DNA of 64,000 nt from Brucella pituitosa (GTDB lineage: Bacteria; Pseudomonadota; Alphaproteobacteria; Rhizobiales; Rhizobiaceae): NCBI RefSeq assembly GCF_003049685.1, contig NZ_PYSY02000003.1:372001-436000 (forward strand), read 5' to 3'. Below are positions 7,187-15,880 of this stretch, in pieces. The position numbers and the translations under genes were made by a program. The notes beneath the pieces were generated by a model. That model saw nothing but the letters and a program-made list of their open reading frames with translations, did no database searches and was not told where the DNA came from. Within the stretch, counting starts at the first letter, position 1; each line of letters opens with the position of its first letter.

Positions 7187-7486
7187 TTATTTGTTCTCAT
7201 CAGTGCAAAGCGATGCAATCAGACTTATCAATTGCGGCTCTTCCACCAACAGACCTGCTTCTTCAGGTGAAAGCCACTTGCGCTGACGCTGCTTGTATTC
7301 CCGCCATTGCGCCTTTTCATGTTGAACATGCGAGGGATAGACGCTCACCTTGATCGGAATGAACACTCTCTTCAGACGCTTCCAATAAAGATAGTGGCCT
7401 ATCGTGCAGCGGGCGAACTTTCCTTCAATTCCGGCTTCTTCCTGGGCCTCAGTGCGCGCAGCCTCTGCCAAACTACGCTTTTTCAT
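7187..7486 (-). pseudogene. Nudix hydrolase, N-terminally truncated
   Basis: The Nudix box is visible as GWPMKKRSLAEAARTEAQEEAGI, with the REUXEE core altered to TEAQEE, followed by KVFIPIKVSVYP-like strands and a KWLSPEEA helix typical of the DIPP-like subgroup. The frame extends upstream only about 20 codons, through RNLPK, to a TGA with no start codon, and the first strands of the fold are missing. The only ATG lies inside the Nudix box. It is therefore probably a decayed gene, although an unusual start cannot be excluded. Confidence 0.6.
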
Positions 7487-7779
7487 TGGCCAGCCTTTCG
7501 GTAAATTTCGGTCACTGGAATACGTTTCGCAAATTCCCGAAACCCGTCAGTCTGCTTGCGGTCAGAGAGAGGTTAGAAGCGGCGGCCAGTGTCGCAAAAG
7601 TTCATCAAGTAAGTCGGACTTTTACACCCGGTTATTGCGACAGAAATTCCCGCGAGAAATCAAAGTCAGCGCGCCCTGATGCAAAACGGAGGATTTTAAA
7701 GACAAATTAGCCGCATACCGAACGGAGTCCGGTGATCGAACGGGCGACAAAAATTCCATCAAATGCCGGGACCACACAC
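7487..7779. other. intergenic stretch, decayed
   Basis: No supported gene. The first part may hold the lost N-terminal region of the Nudix gene in other frames. The rest shows no signal I recognise. Confidence 0.4.
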
Positions 7780-8196
7780 CTAATTTTGCGGCGAACGGAG
7801 TAGGCAGAACTCTTCGCCCCGGAAGCGAAGTGCAATATAGCTACATTGGTTCATATGATCGATCAGACAGGATTGCTCTGGTGCTGCCATTTCTTCCATC
7901 GTGCAACGCTCTTGCGCACATACCTTACTATAAATCTGACCGGTGGGAACATACGCGACGAAAAGCGAGGTCTTCGGTCCCTTCGGGTTGAGGGTTTCAT
8001 ATGCGGCTGTTAACCTCTCGAAAGCCGCAACATCTTCCCCCACAGGGTCACGGTCGATCCCCATCTCGCCAACCTCGCCGACCATTTTCATGTAGCGCAG
8101 ATGTTCTGATTGAGAACAAACTAGTCGATCAGCCTTCGCGGGGACAGAATACGCCAAGACAATGGTGCTGAGGATAACCGCCAACTTCCGCATCAT
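7780..8196 (-). CDS. exported hypothetical protein, 138 aa
   Basis: From ATG 8196 the product has a signal peptide (MMRKLAVILSTIVLAYSVPAKA) and a small mature domain with several cysteines (LVCSQ, KVCAQERC, QSCLIDHMNQC, EFCLL), suggesting disulphides in the periplasm. A longer start at 8250 would put charged residues before the signal peptide, so 8196 is preferred. No family recognised. It stands alone, with no operon partner. Confidence 0.65.
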   Translation of the reverse strand: MMRKLAVILSTIVLAYSVPAKADRLVCSQSEHLRYMKMVGEVGEMGIDRDPVGEDVAAFERLTAAYETLNPKGPKTSLFVAYVPTGQIYSKVCAQERCTMEEMAAPEQSCLIDHMNQCSYIALRFRGEEFCLLRSPQN

Positions 8197-8418
8197 TTCG
8201 CGTTCCGTCTGTGCTTGAGGGCCGTATAAACTTTTTGGTTTTGCTATCAATTTCCTGTCTTTCTTGGCGCATCAATCCCCAAAATCTGCGACAACTCCAG
8301 TCATCTTAGCGCCCGCTTCAAAGAAAGTCATTCATAACGATGAACGACCGCTATGTAGCTCGAAACCTGACCAGGGAAGACCTTTAAGCTGGCCGAAAAT
8401 GGTGAGGCGGACAGGTAT

Positions 8419-8502
8419 GGAGGGAGAGGGGGGGAGACAAATTTCGTGGCGGTTTGTGATGGTCGGAGAGAGGCTCCGGCCAGGCCGCCACGGAGAAATG
8501 AC
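8419..8502 (+). promoter_or_regulatory. structured leader of the parB-like gene
   Basis: The purine tract GGAGGGAGAG (8419-8428) is followed by two nested stems. The outer GTGGCGG (8446-8452) pairs with CCGCCAC (8485-8491). The inner GGTCGGAG (8461-8468) pairs with CTCCGGCC (8474-8481) around the loop AGAGG. The Shine-Dalgarno CGGAG directly abuts the outer stem and can be drawn into it by pairing with TTTC (8442-8445). Comparable leaders precede 10817 and 45636. Possibly the described radC RNA motif class. Confidence 0.6.
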
Positions 8503-10623
8503 ATGGCACAGGCCAATCAGAAAATATCGCTCAACACGGGACGGGAAATCCCCTTTAATAAACTGGTTCTCAGCCTGCAAAACGTCCGCAAGACCGAGGC
8601 GGGCGTCTCGATTGAAGAACTGGCGGACGACATTGCCAACCGCGGGCTTTTGACTAGCCTTAACGTGCGTGCGGAACTTGACGCTGATGGCAAGGAGACC
8701 GGCATCTATCGCATTCCAGCAGGCGGACGCCGTTACCGCGCTCTGGAATTACTGGTCAGTCAGAAGAAGCTCTCGAAGACGGTAGGCATTCCCTGCATTG
8801 TCAGCAGTGGTGAAACTCTTGAGGTAGAAGACTCTCTTGCCGAAAACTTCAACCGCGTTGAGCTTCACCCGCTCGATGAGTTTCGGGCAATTCTGGATTT
8901 ACGCGAACAGGGACTGGATGAAGAAGAAATCGCCGCCCGTTTTCATATGTCTGTTGCAACGGTGAAGCAGCGACTGCGGCTGGCGTCAGTTTCGTCCCGG
9001 CTTCTGGAACTTTATGCCAATGACGAAATGAAGCTTGGCCAGATCATGGCGTTTTTGATCACCAATGATCATGCGCGTCAGGAGCAGGTCTGGGACACGG
9101 TCTCGCGATCTCATAATCAGGAGCCGTATTATATTCGGCGATTGCTAACGGAAACTGCGGTTCGAGCAACGGACCGCAGAACGCTTTATGTCGGGGTTGA
9201 CGCCTATGAGGTTGCTGGCGGTGTCACGATGCGTGATCTCTTTCAGCAGGATGAAGGTGGCTGGCTTCAGGATCCGGCATTATTGGAACAGCTCGTATTC
9301 GAAAAGCTGAAAATTGACGCTGAAGCGTTAAAGACGGCGGAAGGCTGGAAATGGGTGGATGCCGGTATCGACTTTCCATATGGCCACACGTCCGGCCTGC
9401 GGCGGTTTTATGGGCGCCAGCCCGAAATGACGGAAGACGAGCTTACCCGTTTTGATCAGTTAAAAGCCGAATATGATCGGCTTGATGCGGAATACGCACA
9501 AGCAGAAGAATATTCTCAAGCAACCGAAACCCGCCTGGAAGAGCTTGGCCTTGAACTTGATGCTCTCAACGACCGGCCTTACCTGTTCGACCCGGCAGAA
9601 GTCGCATATGGCGGGGCCTTCATCTCCATTGATGTGAATGGCGAACTGAAAATTGAACGTGGATTTGTTCGCCCGGAAGATGAACCTGTCGCAGAGAATG
9701 ACGGTGCCAGAACTGATGATCCCGATAATGCCGGAGACGGTGATGACGATAACGCAATGTCATCGACCCATCGTGGTATTACGGTCAACGTTCAGCCTGC
9801 CGGTGGTGATGAGTTGGATGAAGAAGATGAGCAGATCCGCCCGCTTTCCGAGCGACTTATCGAAGACCTGACCGCAGAACGCACGGTTGCCCTTCGCAAT
9901 GCGCTGGCCAACAACCCCCTTGTGGCCTTTATTGCCGCCTTGCATGCCTTCGTTCTCAGGGCTTTTTACCGTTCTAGTGCGGATAGCTGTCTTGAGGTCG
10001 CCATGCAAAACACGACGTTCGGTCAGACATCCGGTATCGGTGAGACAGTCTGGGTCAAGGAGATCGAACAGCGGCAGGAGGCCTGGGGGCAGGACCTGCC
10101 TGAGAATGCCGAAGAACTCTGGGATTATCTGGTTGCCCTTGATGATGCGAGCCGCATGGCGCTGTTTGCCCATTGTGTCTCCTTGTCGCTGAATGCCAGC
10201 ATTCAGTCATGGAACCGCCGGGCACGAGAGAACGCACATGCCATTGTGCTGGCCAATTCTCTGGGCTTTAGGATGGTTGATGCAGGCTGGGTTCCGACGG
10301 CCGACAACTACCTTGGCAGAGTGACAAAAGCTCATATCCTTCAGGCAGTTCGTGACGCGAAAGGTGAACGGTCTGCGCAACTCATTGACCACCTGAAGAA
10401 AGCGGATATGTCTCGTGAAGCTGCCCGATTGCTTGAAGGCAGTGGCTGGCTCCCGGAAGTGCTGCGGTTTCCATTGGATGAACTGGCAATGGATACCGGT
10501 GACGACAAAGCAGCAAGCACTGTCGTTGACGATAACGCGTCTGACGATGCGGCTCTCGAACTGCCCGCATTTTTGATGGATGACACGCAGTCCAGTGATG
10601 GAACGCTGGAGACAGCCGAATAG
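8503..10623 (+). CDS. plasmid-type ParB/RepB/Spo0J-like protein, 706 aa
   Basis: The N-terminal ParB nuclease-like domain covers about 15-115, with AGGRRYRALE near 70 and ENFNRVELHPLDEF near 110. A helix-turn-helix follows (IAARFHMSVATVKQRLRLA). A coiled segment near 330-360, an acidic linker near 400-450 (DGDDDN, DELDEEDE) and a long C-terminal domain of unknown role complete the protein. It is far longer than partition ParB (about 300 aa) and has no ParA beside it. It belongs to the long ParB-like proteins on rhizobial plasmids and integrative elements, next to antirestriction and DUF932 genes. Confidence 0.85.
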   Translation: MAQANQKISLNTGREIPFNKLVLSLQNVRKTEAGVSIEELADDIANRGLLTSLNVRAELDADGKETGIYRIPAGGRRYRALELLVSQKKLSKTVGIPCIVSSGETLEVEDSLAENFNRVELHPLDEFRAILDLREQGLDEEEIAARFHMSVATVKQRLRLASVSSRLLELYANDEMKLGQIMAFLITNDHARQEQVWDTVSRSHNQEPYYIRRLLTETAVRATDRRTLYVGVDAYEVAGGVTMRDLFQQDEGGWLQDPALLEQLVFEKLKIDAEALKTAEGWKWVDAGIDFPYGHTSGLRRFYGRQPEMTEDELTRFDQLKAEYDRLDAEYAQAEEYSQATETRLEELGLELDALNDRPYLFDPAEVAYGGAFISIDVNGELKIERGFVRPEDEPVAENDGARTDDPDNAGDGDDDNAMSSTHRGITVNVQPAGGDELDEEDEQIRPLSERLIEDLTAERTVALRNALANNPLVAFIAALHAFVLRAFYRSSADSCLEVAMQNTTFGQTSGIGETVWVKEIEQRQEAWGQDLPENAEELWDYLVALDDASRMALFAHCVSLSLNASIQSWNRRARENAHAIVLANSLGFRMVDAGWVPTADNYLGRVTKAHILQAVRDAKGERSAQLIDHLKKADMSREAARLLEGSGWLPEVLRFPLDELAMDTGDDKAASTVVDDNASDDAALELPAFLMDDTQSSDGTLETAE

Positions 10624-10726
10624 CAATCTCCCATCAACTATCCGCATCCCAACCAAGGTCCGGTGCATAGTCGGGCTTTGTTTTATCCAACGTAGCCAGC
10701 CTGGATTGGAGGTTCCAGGTCTGTGT

Positions 10727-10816
10727 GGAGGAGAAATTGGGCCGGGGAAGGGGGATCGGGCGATTGCGAGAGGATATCGCCCGGCTTGAACCAATTTCCT
10801 CTCTGGAGAAAGACCA
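10727..10816 (+). promoter_or_regulatory. structured leader of the antirestriction gene
   Basis: GGAGGAGA (10727-10734) runs into the outer stem GAAATTGG (10733-10740), which pairs with CCAATTTC (10791-10798). The inner stem CGGGCGAT (10757-10764) pairs perfectly with ATCGCCCG (10776-10783), and its 11-base loop contains GAGAGG. The 5' internal loop contains GGGGAAGGGGG. The same architecture is seen at 45545-45612. Confidence 0.7.
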
Positions 10817-11239
10817 ATGACCGTTTATGAGCTTGTGCGCCCAGATGCTTCCGTCGTTTCCGATGCGCGTCGTGCGCAATTTCTGCCCGGCCTGTTTGGA
10901 CATTCATTCCTGATTATCGCAGAAAGCACTGTCTACAATATCATGCAGCGGCTCAGCCCACTCGATTATAATGGCGGCTTTTGGGATTTCTACGAGCACG
11001 AGGGTCAGCCGCTTTACATGGCGCCTAAATCCGAGAACCGTTTTCGGATCACTGGCGATATGACCGGGTTTCAGGGGGAAATATCGGCCGATGCTGCCGG
11101 TATCATCGCAACATTGTTTGCCTTTTCCCATCTGTTGTTTCGCTATCAATCCGATCAGCTCTGTGATGGCTATAGCCGTCTCTATGCCTATGCCGCCTAT
11201 CATCCGGAAGCCGCAGAGATTTTTCAGGCAATAGACTGA
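10817..11239 (+). CDS. ArdB/KlcA-like antirestriction protein, 140 aa
   Basis: Contains the ArdB-family core: FLPGLFG, then ESTVYNIMQRLSPLDYNGGFWDFYE, then PLYMAPKSENRFRI, and a C-terminal region with FRYQSD and HPEAAEIFQAID. ArdB/KlcA proteins block type I restriction and protect incoming plasmid DNA during transfer. GGAG lies nine bases before the ATG. The gene sits between the ParB-like and DUF932 genes with its own structured leader, as expected for conjugative-element cargo. Confidence 0.85.
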   Translation: MTVYELVRPDASVVSDARRAQFLPGLFGHSFLIIAESTVYNIMQRLSPLDYNGGFWDFYEHEGQPLYMAPKSENRFRITGDMTGFQGEISADAAGIIATLFAFSHLLFRYQSDQLCDGYSRLYAYAAYHPEAAEIFQAID

Positions 11240-11299
11240 AACTTCAGCCTGCGTCGGTTTTATCGACGTCGGTAACACCCAGCCCATTCACCTCATCAG

Positions 11300-11330
11300 C
11301 CCGGTTGTCGCGCATGACGACCGGGTTTGT
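11300..11330 (+). terminator. hairpin between antirestriction and DUF932 genes
   Basis: CCCGG (11300-11304) pairs with CCGGG (11321-11325), and TCG (11308-11310) pairs with CGA (11318-11320). The run TTTGTCTGTTT follows, so it can act as a terminator or attenuator. It overlaps the only in-frame TTG start available for the DUF932 frame, which argues against that start. Confidence 0.55.
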
Positions 11331-11348
11331 CTGTTTCAGGAGATGATT

Positions 11349-12538
11349 ATGAACAGCATGATTCCCAGCCCATCGCCGGTCCCCCCGGTTTTAAAGTCGA
11401 CATTTCCAGAGGGGAACGGATCGGGCGTGTCTCGTCTGAATGGTTTTCACGCCCCGATGACGAGTGTTATCTCTCGCTTTCCGATCTTTATCGCGCGATC
11501 AGTGCACGCACTGAGAATGCTCGTGTGCGAACTGTTGAAAGTTCTGAAATCCGTGTTGATGCGGCTCGCGACAATGCTGAACGCTTGTCGCTGATTGTAC
11601 CAGGCAATCGGAATCCGATTGCACCGACACATTGGAGCTACGGTCAACTTTGCAATTTGGTCGGGGTGCCCGCAAGCTATATGCGACAACTACCAGCACC
11701 GCTGGCAGCGATCAATCTTCAGCACGGTCTTCTTAACCATAGTGCGGAAATGGTCAAAACGCTTGAGATGGATGATGGCCGCATCCAATTACGAGCTGTA
11801 ACTGGACTGCAATACGGTCGGATCTGGGATAAGGATTTGATCGAGGCGATCATGAATATTGCAGGCAACGGTACCGGAGAAACCCGCTGGAAAATCCCCG
11901 GCGTGCTGGACTGGTCGACCATGACCCAGAATCCCTTTGTCGATGTCACCAAGGATACCACAACGCTTTACGCCAGCGACCGCGATGTTTTCGTGTTTCT
12001 CTGTGACGATACCCATCCGATTGAAGCGGGTCGTCTGCCAAACGGTGAACCTGATTTGTATTTCCGTGGCTTTTATGCCTGGAACAGCGAGGTCGGATCG
12101 AAAACCCTTGGAATTGCGAGCTTTTATCTTCGAGCCGTCTGCTGCAATCGAAATTTGTGGGGCTGCGAGAATTTTGAAGAAATCACTATCCGGCATTCAA
12201 AATTCGCGGCCAGGCGTTTTGCTCAAGAAGTGGCTCCCGCACTGAGCCGTTTTGCCAACTCCTCGCCGACGTCTTTCATCGCGGGAATCCGTGCGGCTCG
12301 TGAACGCGTTGTTGCGCGCAATGACGAGGATCGCATTGATTTTCTGCGCAAGCGTGGGTTTTCGAAGGCCGAGACCGGCAAAATCATCGAAACGGTGTTC
12401 CAGGAAGAAGGCCGCCCTGCAGAGACAATATTCGATTTTGTGCAAGGCATTACCGCACTCGCACGCGGAAAAGCCCATCAGGACGCGCGTCTCGAACTGG
12501 AAGGCAAGGCGCGAAAACTGCTTGAAAGTGCGGGCTGA
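11349..12538 (+). CDS. DUF932 domain protein with apparent frameshift near the start
   Basis: The long frame (from TTG 11327, 403 codons) encodes a complete DUF932 protein: VDISRGERIGRVSSEWFSR, APTHWSYGQLCNLVG, GRIWDKDLIEAI, STFTKDTTTLYASDRDV-like region, FYLRAVCCNRNLWG, KRGFSKAETGKIIE. DUF932 proteins accompany plasmid and phage cargo; function unknown. The good ribosome site AGGAG (11338-11342) with ATG 11349 opens MNSMIPSPSPV in another frame, which would join the main frame if one base were added in the C6 tract at 11381-11386. Either a mutation, a read error or slippage on the C run. Confidence 0.75.
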
Positions 12539-12578
12539 TCGCATTGGCTATCATCCGCAATTTGACCTCAATCCTATC

Positions 12579-12603
12579 ACCCGGCCACTCTGTCGGGTTT
12601 TCT
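12579..12603 (+). terminator. intrinsic terminator after DUF932
   Basis: ACCCG (12579-12583) pairs with CGGGT (12594-12598), followed by a T-rich run (TTTTCT). It lies 41 bases past the DUF932 stop and ends the ParB/ArdB/DUF932 unit. Confidence 0.55.
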
Positions 12604-13039
12604 ATATTCTCAAGCGAGATCAATTTCACTTTCAAGATCAATAATCTCTCGCAGATGCAGGCCGGATGAACGCGTACAGCCATGAATCGGCCATTTACGG
12701 CATAACTAAGCATCTTCACGCGCATCTGAACACCTTGCCTTTGGCCGGCGGGTAGCCGACAAAAATGGTTGAAAATAGTCAGAACGTGTTTCTTCTCAAT
12801 TGGCAACAAGGGGCCGGGAACAGACTGTCCGATTTTGCCGGCCATGCATAAAATAGCCGCCATAGAGCGTGACCCACCCCCAAGACCGTTTGCGACCTCA
12901 TTACAGTCGAAACGGCGGCGTTGCCGCTTCGCCAAAATAGACGTTCGTGTGAGCATGGATGAGGGTTACTTCGCGCCTAGAAACGGGCAAACGAGAAGAT
13001 TGTCATGCGAATGCTACATACTGAAGTTAGGCCACGTTT
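12604..13039. other. intergenic stretch after mobile cargo genes
   Basis: No supported gene. A plus-strand frame from 12769 runs through here into the GrpB relic, but its upstream codons show no family and no ribosome site. Confidence 0.4.
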
Positions 13040-13545
13040 ATGAGACCCCCTATAGTCCTTCAGTCGCACGACCCAAACTGGGCCGCTTTATTCGAAGCGG
13101 AGCGGCTTGCGATGAGAAGCGTAGATCAAGATGGTTCAGGGCAATCCACCACGTCGGCAGCACCTCCATCCCCGGCATTGTCGCAAAGTCGATCATCGAC
13201 ATATTAGTTGCTTTGAAACGAGACGAAGACGGACTGGTATGCGCGGAAGCGATGCGGGGTTTGGGATATGAGTATCGCGGAGACGGTGGCATTCCTGGCC
13301 GCCATTATTATCGAAAGGGAGATCCGCATACCCATCATGTGCATATGTGGGTCGAAAGTAACCCCGAATTTGGGAGACATCTGCGCTTTCGCGATTATCT
13401 CAGTTCTCATCCAAAAGAAGCGCAAGCATACGAGACACTGAAGCGAGAACTCGCCGAACGCTTCGTATGGGACACCTTTTCGTACGCCACTGCAAAAAAC
13501 GAATTCTGTCAGCGAATTGATCGTCTGGCGCGGTGTCAAGGCTAA
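13040..13545 (+). pseudogene. GrpB family nucleotidyltransferase-like gene, frameshifted
   Basis: From ATG 13040 one frame gives MRPPIVLQSHDPNWAALFEAERLAMRS, the usual GrpB start. Near 13110-13125 the homology moves to the next frame as AIHHVGSTSIPGIVAKSIIDILVAL and continues to the end (YYRKGDPHTHHVHMW, RDYLSSHPKEAQAYETLKREL, FVWDTFSYATAKNEF). GrpB proteins belong to the nucleotidyltransferase superfamily, function unclear. One frameshift separates two otherwise intact halves, so decay is recent or the lesion is a read error. Confidence 0.8.
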
Positions 13546-13866
13546 ATCAGAGTTAAGCGCGATGGCTGTTCTGGGTCAGAGTTGCCAAGCCAACGTGCAA
13601 TTGATTGTCCGCTTGTGAAGGTTGTTCTCCAAATGCGGCCTTTCAGCTTTCCACCTCACAACCATCTTTGGAACGTGTGTGGCCGCCGTTGGCAGTTCCC
13701 GACCCCATTGCGGTCGCTTCGGGTTCGCTGATGTATTCCTGAAAGCAGACGGTCGACGGTGTTCCTTAGACTGCCTCTAGCTCGATATACCAGCCTTGCC
13801 TATTCTTGCCGTTCTAATCGGTTGCAGCGTGGGTACTCATCTTCTATGCCTCATCCAGAGGCCTAC
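13546..13866. other. intergenic stretch between grpB relic and cecR
   Basis: No gene supported. Composition resembles the degraded intergenic stretches seen elsewhere in the window (21.6, 22.5, 26.2, 35.2 kb). Confidence 0.4.
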
Positions 13867-14505
13867 TTAATGGTGCGCGATCGCCTCAAGCCCTCCAATA
13901 GCGAAACGGTAGAGATGTTCGACAAGATCTTCACGTGGCATACGATGGATCTCATCCGCAAAGGGGGTGACACGTGGTCCGATGACGAGAAGCACTGCGC
14001 AGGGAGCCATGACGCTGACCAGACAGCGAAGCAGGGCAGGATCTCCCGCAGGGACTGCGGTAATTTCGCTGAGGATTGATAAAACGAACGGCAGCTTCTC
14101 CGGAATGACCGTTTTCTGGAGTGACTGTAAATGGGATGTTGGAGAGAGAATCTCACGACTGAGAACGGTAGCGTGCCAACCTTGGTCGACGAGTGCACTC
14201 GCCACCAGACCTTCAATCAGTTTTCTCAGCTTCTCGCGGGCCGATAGATTGGTTGAAGCGAGTTGTTCAAGACTGTCGACGCTCACAAGCCGGTGATGCG
14301 CTTCCATCAGCACGGCCTGATAAAGCCCGTCGCGACTTTTGAAGTGATAGTTGATAGAAGCCAGATCCACTTCCGCACGCGCGGCAATCATCTTGTTTGT
14401 CGTTTCGGCGAAGCCGGACGATGCGAACAGTTCTCCGGCCACCTCCAGGATGCGGTTGTAGGTTACGCCACCATCGGCGCGTTGCGTGCGTTGTTTTTTT
14501 CTCAC
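13867..14505 (-). CDS. cecR: CecR-type TetR/AcrR family repressor
   Basis: A 212-residue TetR protein. Its N-terminal helix-turn-helix covers about 16-62 (ILEVAGELFASSGFAETTNKMIAARAEV, SINYHFKSRDGLY). The C-terminal region with HATVLSREILSPTSHL and EKLPFVLSIL is of the DUF1956/CecR class. CecR controls the ybhGFSR drug exporter in enterobacteria. Here the same exporter genes lie divergently 1.4 kb away, with only a DUF900 hydrolase gene between, co-directional with the repressor. A TetR-like operator candidate lies in the divergent promoter region at 15811. Confidence 0.8.
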   Translation of the reverse strand: MRKKQRTQRADGGVTYNRILEVAGELFASSGFAETTNKMIAARAEVDLASINYHFKSRDGLYQAVLMEAHHRLVSVDSLEQLASTNLSAREKLRKLIEGLVASALVDQGWHATVLSREILSPTSHLQSLQKTVIPEKLPFVLSILSEITAVPAGDPALLRCLVSVMAPCAVLLVIGPRVTPFADEIHRMPREDLVEHLYRFAIGGLEAIAHH

Positions 14506-14564
14506 GGCGTCAAATCAATCATCAAAGTTGTTCTGTTTTCTTCTTGTATTGTAGCCGGTATCCA

Positions 14565-15728
14565 TCATCGCGATCCGGCAATAATTCTGGCTGTTCCTTC
14601 AAACGGCGATGACAGGATGCGCCCGGTGGTGTCGAGCAAAAAGACACCAGCATGTCGAACACCGCCAATTGATCTATCTCGCCGTGCGGCTGTGGCATAG
14701 CGTGATGCGAACACGACGAAACGATCATGATTGAAGACGTCGCTTGAGGGTAAGGTCGAGATGTCAATGATCTGTGCACCGCTCTGGCGGGCGATCTCCT
14801 GTATTTGCGGGTCATCGGCGCTGGCCAGACCGAGGCGCGGCTTGCCTCCCGCCAGCCTGCTCGACACGGCAAGAGCGCGATCGTCCTTCGAAACCAGCAC
14901 GGTCAGCGGCGGGGACAACCGTCCGACAACAGCCGTCTGTTTGCGGAAGACATCGATGTCGATGTCAGGTGAAGCCAGTCCGACCTGAAGGCGTGCGATG
15001 ACGTCATTGCGACCTTCCAAACGAAGCTGCCGAAGTGCCTCCATCACCAGCCATCCGCCCATGCTGTGACCGACGACGGCGATCCGACCGCTCGGGTGCG
15101 AGCGACTCAGCATGATCAGCAGGCGAACGAGATCGTCGCGCGCATAGGTGGCCGCATCCCGATCAGCGACATAGCCGCGGAAATCTCCCATTGAAGGCCA
15201 GGAGAAGAGGACGGGCACAACCCGCGCGTCGGCGCTCAGCTGGGCAAGTCTGAACACCGCTTCTTGATAGCTGGAGTTGTAGCCATGGATGAATACGGCG
15301 ATCATCTCATCGGCTTTGCGCATGCGGCCGACAGACTGTTCGAAGGTCGCTTTATCGAGTTGCCTCCGTCCTGTCGTGATAAAATCTTTTGACGGATCGC
15401 TGTTCCGCGAAAGGGCCGCGACACCGTCCTTGCCGCGAGGCGTCGTCCCGACCGGCTGCATCGTGAACTGTTCATAGGTGATGTTTCCGCGCCCGTCACC
15501 AAGGACGGATGGCTTCGCCTCTGTCGGAGATCGGTCGGTCGCAGCAAAGACTATAATGCTTTTGGCCCCCTGTTGATTGTTCGCGACAGGATCGAGCGTT
15601 TGAGGATCAGGTCGAGCAGAGCATCCGACGAGCGCCGCCATAAGGATCAGGATCGTTCGTTTGCGACAGAATCGGCTGGAACGCGATGCCAAGACGCGCC
15701 ACGGCAAATTGCCTCTATTATACGACAT
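14565..15728 (-). CDS. DUF900 alpha/beta hydrolase lipoprotein
   Basis: From ATG 15728 the product has an N-terminal membrane segment ending in a lipobox-like AALVGC, so it is probably a lipoprotein. The DUF900 hydrolase domain follows: FIHGYNSSYQEAVFR (oxyanion region), LFSWPSMGD, VVGHSMGGW (nucleophile Ser in GHSMG), DRALAVSSRLAGG and a late Asp/His (HDRFVVFASRY). Substrate unknown; lipase or esterase likely. It precedes the TetR gene by 59 bases, so the two form one operon divergent from the ABC exporter. A paralogue lies at 55792. Confidence 0.8.
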   Translation of the reverse strand: MSYNRGNLPWRVLASRSSRFCRKRTILILMAALVGCSARPDPQTLDPVANNQQGAKSIIVFAATDRSPTEAKPSVLGDGRGNITYEQFTMQPVGTTPRGKDGVAALSRNSDPSKDFITTGRRQLDKATFEQSVGRMRKADEMIAVFIHGYNSSYQEAVFRLAQLSADARVVPVLFSWPSMGDFRGYVADRDAATYARDDLVRLLIMLSRSHPSGRIAVVGHSMGGWLVMEALRQLRLEGRNDVIARLQVGLASPDIDIDVFRKQTAVVGRLSPPLTVLVSKDDRALAVSSRLAGGKPRLGLASADDPQIQEIARQSGAQIIDISTLPSSDVFNHDRFVVFASRYATAARRDRSIGGVRHAGVFLLDTTGRILSSPFEGTARIIAGSR

Positions 15729-15810
15729 ACATTCTTTTATTTGCCGACACGCAGATACCAACGATCCAACTCCCTACACAGAGGACTCGACAATAGAACT
15801 TTGTGTTGTT

Positions 15811-15827
15811 AAATTCAATTTAAATTT
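15811..15827. promoter_or_regulatory. AT-rich palindromic operator candidate
   Basis: AAATTCAATTTAAATTT contains the 11-base palindrome AAATT-C-AATTT overlapping the 10-base palindrome AATTTAAATT. It sits between the divergent hydrolase-cecR and ybhG promoters, where the CecR-type repressor would act on both. Confidence 0.45.
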
Positions 15828-15880
15828 AGTAACTGTCTTGGTTCGCGCGCTAAGTGCACACAACCTGAGAGCCTGTCCCA

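Noticed and set aside
8503..10623. Replication/partition origin next to ParB
   Set aside because: No ParA, RepC or parS-like palindromic cluster is visible; the long ParB-like protein belongs to cargo genes and not to a classical repABC unit.
12769..13039. N-terminal extension of the GrpB frame
   Set aside because: The residues before 13040 have no family similarity and no start signal. The true GrpB N-terminus is in another frame from ATG 13040.
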